A DNA stretch of 64,000 bases from Antedon mediterranea (Eukaryota > Echinodermata > Crinoidea > Comatulida > Antedonidae): positions 25,894,412 through 25,958,411 of the forward strand of contig NC_092675.1 of NCBI RefSeq assembly GCF_964355755.1. The letters run 5' to 3'. Both the position numbers and the translations under genes were made by a program. Under the pieces are notes generated by a model that saw only the letters and a list, made by a program, of their open reading frames with translations, had not been told where the DNA came from and did no database searches. This document shows positions 60,101 through 64,000 of the stretch, piece after piece (the first letter of the stretch is position 1; each line of letters starts with the position of its first letter).

Positions 60101-63100
60101 CCAAAGATAATTCTGCGATGAATAATATCTATTTATAAAATTTTCTAAATAAATGACTGTATTTATAGACTGAAGGAGTAACTGAAATTGTAGAGGTGAC
60201 AGAAATAGAAGAAGTCACAACGCAGTCACTTGTCACTGTAAGTAATAATAAGTAACAAAGAGATTACAATCTACTGCGTTTGTATGGATTACATCAGTTC
60301 ATCTAATATGTAATTGTCAAAAGTATGCAGCATGTTACTTGATAAAATTTGGAAAACAATCAAATAAACTAAAATTTAACACTGATTTTTAATTATTTTC
60401 AAAATAGGATACACCTAAACCTTATACTCTAAGAACTCCTCCACCTCCGCCGCCATCTATTCCTCCTCCTCCACCATTTACTACACCCAGAGTGGATCAG
60501 AATGAAACTGAGGAAGTAGTAACGGAATATGAAGAAGTAACTGAGTTTATACCAACTGTGAGTATTGTTTATTTACACCTGTATACATCTAAATATTCAC
60601 TATTAGCTTTCTGTATTGTTGATTTTTACAACTTTTTATCACTGTTTTTTAGGAAATTCCATGTATTCACAGACTTTCAGTAAAATGATTGATCTTTCCA
60701 ACTTTTTATTACTGTTTTTCAGGAAATTCCAACTTCTGAGACCGTGAGAACTCCTCCACCTCCGCCACCATCTATCCCTCCTCCACCACCATTTACAACA
60801 CCCAGAGTGGATCAGAATGAAACTGAGGAAGTAGTAACTGAATATGAAGATGTAACTGAGTTTATGACAACTGTGAGTATAGTTTATTTACACCTGTATA
60901 CATCTAGCTTGTCACAATTTAGCTTTTTGTAAAATTGTTTATTTATCCAACTTGTTATCAATGCTTTTCAGGAAATTCCAACTTCTGAGACCGTGAGAAC
61001 TCCTCCACCTCCGCCACCATCTATCCCTCCTCCACCACCATTTACAACACCCAGAGTGGATCAGAATGAAACTGAGGAAGTAGTAACGGAATATGAAGAA
61101 GTAACTGAGTTTATGACAACTGTGAGTATAGTTTATTTACACCTGTATACATCTATGTCACAATTTACCTCTTTGTAAAATTTTTTATTTATCAAACTTG
61201 TTATCACTGCTTTTCAGGAAATTCCAACTTCTGAGACTGTGAGAACTCCTCCACCTCCGCCACCATCTATCCCTCCTCCACCACCATTTACTACACCCAG
61301 AGTGGATCAGAATGAGACTGAAGAAGTAGTAACTGAATATGAAGAAGTAACTGAGTTTATGACAACTGTGAGTATAGTTTATTTACACCTGTATACATCT
61401 AGATTGTCACAATTTAGCTTTTTGTAAAATTGTTTATTTATCCAACTTGTTATCAATGCTTTTCAGGAAATTCCAACTTCTGAAACCGTGAGAACTCCTC
61501 CACCTCCGCCACCATCTATCCCTCCTCCACCACCATTTACAACACCCAGAGTGGATCAGAATGAGACTGAGGTAGTAGTAACGAAATATGAAGAAGTAAC
61601 TGAGTTTATGACAACTGTGAGTATAGTTTATTTACACCTGTATACATCTAGCTTGTCACAATTTAGCTTTTTGTAAAATTGTTTATTTATCCAACTTGTT
61701 ATCAATGCTTTTCAGGAAATTCCAACTTCTGAGACCGTGAGAACTCCTCCACCTCCGCCACCATCTATCCCTCCTCCACCACCATTTACTACACCCAGAG
61801 GGGATCAAAATGAGACTGAGGTTATGCCTACTGTGAGTGTGGGTTATTTAAACAGATTCACAAGCTTTATAAAAACTATTAATTTATCCAACTTGTTATC
61901 ATTGCTTATCAGGAAACCTCAACTTCTGAGACTCCACCTCCACCATAGCAACCAGCCTAGAAATACTGTCAATAACATTTCCATTACAATTTTTCAGACT
62001 ATGCCTAGTTTTACTAGAACACCGCCACCTCCACCACCTTCTATTCCTCCTCCACCAATAACAACATCTGGAATGGAGACCAATGGAACTGAAGAAGTTG
62101 TTACAGAGTTTGAGGATGTTACTAATGTTAATCCAACTGTAAGATTTTTGTTTTTAAAACTAATTTTAGAATTGTCTCAAAATTGTCACGTTAGTTTGTT
62201 TTACAGCATACACTATGTCTCACCACCAACACTTTGTGTGATTAACAATGTCACTGACAAAGATAAATTTAAGTAGCCTCTATCAATAATTTAACAGAAA
62301 CTATGAAAATCTGACATCATCGACAATTGACAATGTTTTTTCTTTTTGGTAGGATCTACCTCAATCTGAGACTCCAAGAACTCCTCCACCTCCACCACCA
62401 TCTATCCCACCTCCATTATTGACAACATCTGGTAATTCAGAAGTTTTGACGGAAATGATAACTCCATCCTTGCGTCCTTCACTAGCACCAATAAGAGCAA
62501 CAACATCATCATTTGATCCGTGTCAGAGCAACCCTTGCTTAAATGAGGCTACTTGTCAGTCCGACGATGGACAGTTTAACTGCATTTGTGCTGAGGGGTA
62601 TACTGGAGCCTTATGTGAAAGAAGTATGTATACACTATAACATAACCATTCATATATGTATTGAAAGAGAAAACAATGGACCGAGTCATCGGCTTTCCTC
62701 AGCTTTACCCAGTTAGAGTCAGTCAGGTAGAAGAATGATTATACAAGAATAATAATCATAGAAGAATTACACTTTTTAGTTTTAACAGCAAAAATCCCGA
62801 AAGTTATTTTTAACAACTTAACAAATTTAATACCAAAAACCCTCCAGTCAAACAAATTGCAAAAGTTGATTTTGTTAATGCTGTGCACTAACAAATGCAT
62901 TTTATAGAATAAAACAAATTTCCAATATTTTTTAGTTATTACAGTTATAACGCCATGTGATAGTGATCCTTGTCTGAATGGTGCAGTATGTACAGATGGA
63001 CTCTCAGTGTTTAGTTGTGTATGTTCTGTCGGTTGGATGGGACCTACTTGTGCAATACGTAAGTTTACTTTTAAGTGTCGGATCCAGAGGTTGATTTTTT

Positions 63101-64000
63101 GTTCGAATCCAATTTTTGGTCAAAGTAAATAACTATTATCACATTAAAATATTTATATTCAATAATTTTTTCTAAAGTTTTAGGAGGACAATATATCTTT
63201 TCATAAGCAAAATATTAAACATTATTTTTTCTTCGACAGCGGTTAATGCATGTAATGAATCTATATGTTTAAATGGTGGTGTTTGTGTTGACAGGCAGTA
63301 TTTTGCACTGTGCACATGCCCAGCTGGTTACTCAGGTGTCCAATGTGAAATTAGTGAGTATTAGTTATTACTACCTAATCACCATACAGTTGAGCCTCTA
63401 TATGGGGACAGCTTTGGATGTGTCAGTGTCACCTGAATAGGGTTGGCCATAGTTTTAAAGCTTGTATTGCTTTGTTCCTCTTAAGCATGGTTCCTGTGAT
63501 TCTTGTGATTGCTACTTTTCTTGTCATTGGTTAAAACGCTTGCATTGCGTTTACGTCCTTGCGTTACATTCTAGTGGAAACCAAGCTTTAGTAGGGGTTG
63601 GCCATACAAGTATCCCCTGAATGGGCATTATCCCAAAATAGAGGTTATACGTACTGAATCTCTTTTATTTGATTGTATGTATAAAGTCTTCAGTCCTTTA
63701 TTTGATGTAGTATGAGTTGCAACTTAATTTGGCATAATATCACACTTAAGTTATACTGGTACAAACATACATGTTGTATTTCAAATATTTTTCTTGCAAA
63801 ATGATCTATACATGTAATGACATACAAATTCACAATGTAAATGACTATCTATCCTAATACACAACTTGTTATCTTATTGTAGATATAGTATTGCACTGTA
63901 ATTCATTTTTGTTATCTTATTTCTGTATAGTGGCCATGCCATGTGCTAGTGCTCCCTGTTTTAATGATGCAACATGCGTAGAAGAAGGAGACCAGTTCCG
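36110..64000 (+). CDS. Giant secreted EGF / acidic Ser-rich / Pro-rich repeat protein, 5' part
   Basis: Signal-peptide exon 36110-36170 ([19 protein letters not shown]). Single EGF exons, all phase 1-1: 39613-39726, 41543-41656, 46845-46967, 47508-47630, 48076-48195, 48520-48639, 49069-49188, 49952-50068, 50339-50461, 50589-50711. Then 51212-52387 (10 EGF), 52568-52681, 53042-53158, the Ser/Asp/Glu exon 53727-58441, and 60169-60237. Pro-rich exons follow: 60408-60557, 60723-60872, 60972-61121, 61218-61367, 61467-61616, 61716-61832, 61998-62138. The last are 62353-62623 (Pro-rich plus EGF) and EGF exons 62936-63058, 63240-63353 and 63931 to the edge. About 3,010 residues and 26 EGF repeats (last partial) are visible, and phase closes throughout. 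The protein is extracellular. Disulfide-bonded EGF arms on either side of a very long acidic repeat and a stiff proline-rich linker suggest a structural, adhesive or cation-binding matrix protein. I know no named homologue. The link between the signal exon and the EGF exons rests on phase and order. Confidence 0.85.
36307..36378 (-). tRNA. tRNA-Val (anticodon AAC)
   Basis: Minus strand, 72 nt. Acceptor GGTTTCG pairs perfectly with CGAAACC. The anticodon stem TCTGC/GCAGA is perfect around the loop TTAACAC, so the anticodon is AAC. The T arm CCCGG/CCTGG around TTCGAGC has one mismatch, and the D stem has one mismatch. The A-box-like TAGTGTAGTGG and B-box GGTTCGAGCCC are present. Probably functional or only recently decayed. 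It lies in intron 1 of the EGF gene, on the other strand. Confidence 0.85.
36588..36660 (-). pseudogene. Decayed tRNA-like sequence
   Basis: About 210 bp from the tRNA-Val gene, same strand. It has GTAGTGGTTATCACG, an anticodon loop TCAATAC (nominal anticodon AAT, but C instead of the universal T33) and GGTTCGAGCCCGGG. The acceptor stem has three mismatches of seven. It probably derives from the same tRNA-Val family, as a local copy. Confidence 0.75.
39613..39726 (+). CDS. EGF repeat exon 1 of the giant gene
   Basis: One EGF module ([12 protein letters not shown] ... [12 protein letters not shown]) with six cysteines, in a symmetric phase 1-1 exon of 114 nt. The preceding acidic DDDQC could contribute to calcium binding. 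Confidence 0.9.
41050..41240. repeat. Pogo-like MITE-derived sequence
   Basis: CAGTAGAACTTCTCATTTAA followed by repeated CCCATTTAG, CCCTATTCA and GGACA motifs. Same motif set as 32214-32327. The upstream stretch 40680-40860 (CCAGACTCTCTGAAAACCAG and similar repeats) may be a related element; its 144-codon open frame is not credible as a gene. Confidence 0.6.
41543..41656 (+). CDS. EGF repeat exon 2 of the giant gene
   Basis: Module [12 protein letters not shown] ... [12 protein letters not shown]; phase 1-1, 114 nt. Acceptor TTTACAG, donor GTACGT. Six cysteines in the EGF spacing. Confidence 0.88.
41710..42142. mobile_element. TIR element with TTACTATTAGAAG ends, TA target site
   Basis: Left CCGTAAATCTTCTAATTCTA at 41712 and right ATTAGAAGATTAACGG ending at 42140 are inverted; both are flanked by TA. 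The interior has several GGGTTACTATTAGA repeats, in both orientations (TCTAATATTAACCCC). About 429 bp. Confidence 0.8.
43831..43958 (+). repeat. Interspersed repeat, GATCAAAG/CGTCGAGAAA family, copy 3
   Basis: CTGAGGACGATCAAAGCATA, TTGATCGAAAAGTCGAG, then GGTGTACCGCAAACTTTATA and CATTTGATTTCGCCATGC, in the same order as copies 1 and 2. Confidence 0.75.
44536..44862. mobile_element. Diverged copy of the TTAAAGATGTATTGTCC TIR family
   Basis: The interior blocks CCATTTTAATGTCACC, AATTTAAAGCAAAAAATAG, TCAAATTGGCTGCCAG and TACGGAAGTGATTAACTTTA match 21494-21840 in order. The terminal repeats are heavily decayed. Confidence 0.75.
45543..45840. repeat. Direct duplication of about 176 bp
   Basis: AGGCCTAAATGT followed by AACTGGCATATTGAGCAATA and CATGTTTTGATGCAGTAAAC occurs at 45543 and again from 45719, with small indels. 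Confidence 0.8.
46005..46797 (-). mobile_element. LINE fragment, 3' end of reverse-transcriptase ORF (L2/Rex-like)
   Basis: On the minus strand a frame open from about 46797 to 46141 reads [18 protein letters not shown], then [43 protein letters not shown] and ends NRKSRR. YKYLG and the following thumb and C-terminal region are typical of non-LTR retrotransposon reverse transcriptases. After the stop comes a 3' tail with GGATCAATAAAAGTTATC and a TTATC microsatellite. The 5' part, with the endonuclease and catalytic FADD-type motif, is missing: a 5'-truncated dead copy. It ends about 48 bp before EGF exon 3 of the giant gene. Confidence 0.85.
46845..46967 (+). CDS. EGF repeat exon 3 of the giant gene
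   Basis: Module [12 protein letters not shown] ... [12 protein letters not shown]; 123 nt, phase 1-1. Its polypyrimidine tract and branch region border the LINE fragment. Confidence 0.9.
47508..47630 (+). CDS. EGF repeat exon 4 of the giant gene
   Basis: Module [15 protein letters not shown] ... [12 protein letters not shown], with a slightly long first loop; 123 nt, phase 1-1. Confidence 0.9.
48076..48195 (+). CDS. EGF repeat exon 5 of the giant gene
   Basis: Module [17 protein letters not shown] ... [12 protein letters not shown]; 120 nt, phase 1-1. The acidic lead-in and the aromatic SYTC step are compatible with calcium binding. Confidence 0.9.
48520..48639 (+). CDS. EGF repeat exon 6 of the giant gene
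   Basis: Module [14 protein letters not shown] ... [12 protein letters not shown]; 120 nt, phase 1-1. Confidence 0.9.
49069..49188 (+). CDS. EGF repeat exon 7 of the giant gene
   Basis: Module [13 protein letters not shown] ... [12 protein letters not shown]; 120 nt, phase 1-1. Confidence 0.9.
49952..50068 (+). CDS. EGF repeat exon 8 of the giant gene
   Basis: Module [12 protein letters not shown] ... [12 protein letters not shown]; 117 nt, phase 1-1. Confidence 0.9.
50339..50461 (+). CDS. EGF repeat exon 9 of the giant gene
   Basis: Module [12 protein letters not shown] ... [12 protein letters not shown]; 123 nt, phase 1-1. Acceptor AAAAAATAG has a weak pyrimidine tract, so this exon might be skipped in some transcripts. 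Confidence 0.85.
50589..50711 (+). CDS. EGF repeat exon 10 of the giant gene
   Basis: Module [12 protein letters not shown] ... [12 protein letters not shown]; 123 nt, phase 1-1. Confidence 0.9.
51212..52387 (+). CDS. Single exon with ten tandem EGF repeats
   Basis: 1,176 nt, 392 codons, phase 1-1. Ten modules of about 38 residues (114 bp) start [11 protein letters not shown] and end [12 protein letters not shown]. Repeats 2-9 are nearly identical; the first (two extra residues, SESETS) and last ([12 protein letters not shown]) are the most different. Every other EGF in the gene has its own exon, so this block must have expanded by unequal crossover or replication slippage within one exon. 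The opposite strand carries long open frames by chance. Confidence 0.95.
52568..52681 (+). CDS. EGF repeat exon 12 of the giant gene
   Basis: Module [12 protein letters not shown] ... [12 protein letters not shown]; 114 nt, phase 1-1. Confidence 0.9.
53042..53158 (+). CDS. EGF repeat exon 13 of the giant gene
   Basis: Module [12 protein letters not shown] ... [12 protein letters not shown]; 117 nt, phase 1-1. Last EGF before the acidic repeat exon. Confidence 0.9.
53340..53395. repeat. GACAGACC / GACCGACA microsatellite
   Basis: Imperfect tandem GACAGACC, AACAGACC, GACCGACC units between EGF exon 13 and the acidic exon. Confidence 0.85.
53727..58441 (+). CDS. 4.7-kb exon encoding a Ser/Asp/Glu repeat domain
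   Basis: One exon of 4,715 nt, about 1,571 codons, entering in phase 1 and leaving in phase 0 at ATG|GTAATT. A Thr-rich lead (TEPGVTTPF...) of about 60 residues comes first. It is followed by some 1,450 residues of a 15-residue unit [15 protein letters not shown] and a 12-residue unit [12 protein letters not shown], with variants ([27 protein letters not shown]). Higher-order copies of 324 bp and 207 bp are visible. Serines sit mostly in S-x-x-E/D contexts (SDSE, SESE, SEFE), the CK2-type consensus. Nearly no lysine or cysteine. Expected to be disordered, very acidic and able to bind cations. Dentin-phosphoprotein-like in composition only, with no homology implied. The 3' end has a Thr/Ser-rich tail. 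Repeat count could be wrong in any assembly. Confidence 0.93.
58442..60168. other. Intron after the acidic repeat exon
   Basis: AT-rich intron of 1.7 kb. A pogo-like motif run (GTAGAACCTCTATCTAGATT, CCTATTCAGGTAGCAC) lies at 59895-59970. The 65-codon open frame at 59403-59600 has no support. Confidence 0.6.
60169..60237 (+). CDS. Acidic Thr/Glu linker exon of the giant gene
   Basis: 69 nt, 23 codons, phase 0-0 ([20 protein letters not shown]). Bridges the acidic repeat exon and the Pro-rich exon array. Similar Glu/Val/Thr composition to the ends of the Pro-rich exons ([13 protein letters not shown]). Confidence 0.8.
60408..61832 (+). CDS. Tandem array of six Pro-rich exons, about 249-bp exon-intron unit
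   Basis: Exons 60408-60557, 60723-60872, 60972-61121, 61218-61367, 61467-61616 (50 codons each) and 61716-61832 (39 codons), all phase 0-0. Each reads [19 protein letters not shown], then [15 protein letters not shown] and [15 protein letters not shown]. From the second copy the starts are spaced 249, 246, 249 and 249 bp. The 96-99-bp introns are as alike as the exons (GTGAGTATAGTTTATTTACA near the donor, CAACTTGTTATCA near the acceptor). So exon and intron amplified together, recently. NETE gives a possible N-glycosylation site (N-E-T) in each unit. Confidence 0.92.
61913..61950 (+). pseudogene. Decayed Pro-rich exon copy with a stop codon
   Basis: After a good acceptor (TTATCAG), GAAACCTCAACTTCTGAGAC keeps the ETSTSET start of the unit, then CTCCACCTCCACCATAG gives TAG in frame. 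No donor follows. It is probably skipped, with exon 61832 joining 61998. Confidence 0.75.
61998..62138 (+). CDS. Diverged Pro-rich exon
   Basis: 47 codons, phase 0-0: [20 protein letters not shown], then [20 protein letters not shown]. Same plan as the array but older. NGT is a possible glycosylation site. Confidence 0.85.
62353..62623 (+). CDS. Fusion exon: Pro-rich linker plus EGF repeat
   Basis: 271 nt, phase 0 in, phase 1 out. Starts [19 protein letters not shown], then a Thr/Ser-rich link ([16 protein letters not shown]), then an EGF module [12 protein letters not shown] ... [12 protein letters not shown]. The change in phase class brings the gene back from phase-0 linker exons to phase-1 EGF exons within one exon. 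Confidence 0.9.
62936..63058 (+). CDS. EGF repeat exon after the Pro-rich region
   Basis: Module [12 protein letters not shown] ... [12 protein letters not shown]; 123 nt, phase 1-1. A second acceptor 9 bp inside (TTATTACAG) would give 62945-63058 in the same frame, a likely tandem-acceptor alternative. Confidence 0.88.
63240..63353 (+). CDS. EGF repeat exon
   Basis: Module [12 protein letters not shown] ... [12 protein letters not shown]; 114 nt, phase 1-1. Confidence 0.9.
63385..63660. mobile_element. Pogo-like MITE with a nested CTTGGTTCCCAC element
   Basis: CAGTTGAGCCTCTATATGGG at 63389 and an inverse end CCCAAAATAGAGGTTATACG at about 63632-63651 frame the region. Inside, 63485-63587 is copy 3 of the CTTGGTTCCCAC family (ACGTCCTTGCGTTACATTCT, GTGGAAACCAAG). 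The halves of the outer element resume after the insert (GGGTTGGCCATA occurs on both sides). Confidence 0.65.
63931..64000 (+). CDS. EGF repeat exon, cut by the window end
   Basis: Begins [14 protein letters not shown] after acceptor TCTGTATAG; 70 nt visible. The gene clearly continues. Confidence 0.88.

Noticed and set aside
60723..61832. CRISPR-like regular spacing
   Set aside because: The 249-bp spacing is exon plus intron in a eukaryotic gene, with both parts repeated; not a CRISPR array.

Overview
This is nuclear DNA of an animal: AT-rich, intron-rich, and full of short terminal-inverted-repeat (TIR) elements. Gene content fits a marine invertebrate deuterostome. There is a cluster of secreted group I-type phospholipase A2 genes, a complete eEF1-delta gene, and a huge secreted EGF-repeat protein. 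An echinoderm is my best guess. That rests on overall impression and not on a diagnostic marker. All exon-intron structures were built by reading splice sites and checking that reading-frame phase closes across every junction.

Layout. (1) 36-6929, plus strand: the 3' twelve exons of a thioredoxin-fold, PDI-like gene, probably related to TXNDC16. (2) 6930-9689: intergenic, repeats only. (3) 9690-22414: four complete four-exon secretory PLA2 genes, A, B and C on the minus strand and D on the plus strand. All four share intron phases, a basic prosequence, the calcium loop, the His-Asp pair and the CxCD motif. (4) 23342-24302, plus: a small, highly charged protein I cannot identify. (5) 25066-32593, minus: eEF1D, ten coding exons, 269 residues, with a 5S-rRNA-derived SINE and several TIR elements in its introns. 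A 319-bp tandem duplication overlaps its start exon. (6) 33193-36109: intergenic, with a dense field of TAGGCCTA palindromes. (7) 36110 to the window end, plus: one giant gene. It has a signal peptide, 10 single-exon EGF repeats, one exon holding 10 tandem EGF repeats, 2 more EGF exons, and a 4.7-kb exon of about 1,570 residues made of Ser/Asp/Glu repeats. After that come a tandem array of 50-codon Pro-rich exons (unit 249 bp including intron) and further EGF exons running off the window. A tRNA-Val(AAC) gene and a decayed tRNA copy lie on the opposite strand inside its first intron, and a LINE fragment lies just before its third EGF exon.

The most novel item is the giant EGF / acidic-serine / proline-rich secreted protein. 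About 3,000 residues are visible. Its architecture suggests an extracellular, probably heavily phosphorylated and cation-binding, structural or adhesive protein. That role is inference from composition only. The four PLA2 genes form a local family that would release fatty acids from phospholipids outside the cell (digestive, defensive or venom-like roles are all possible). The window is also a good catalogue of young non-autonomous DNA transposons.
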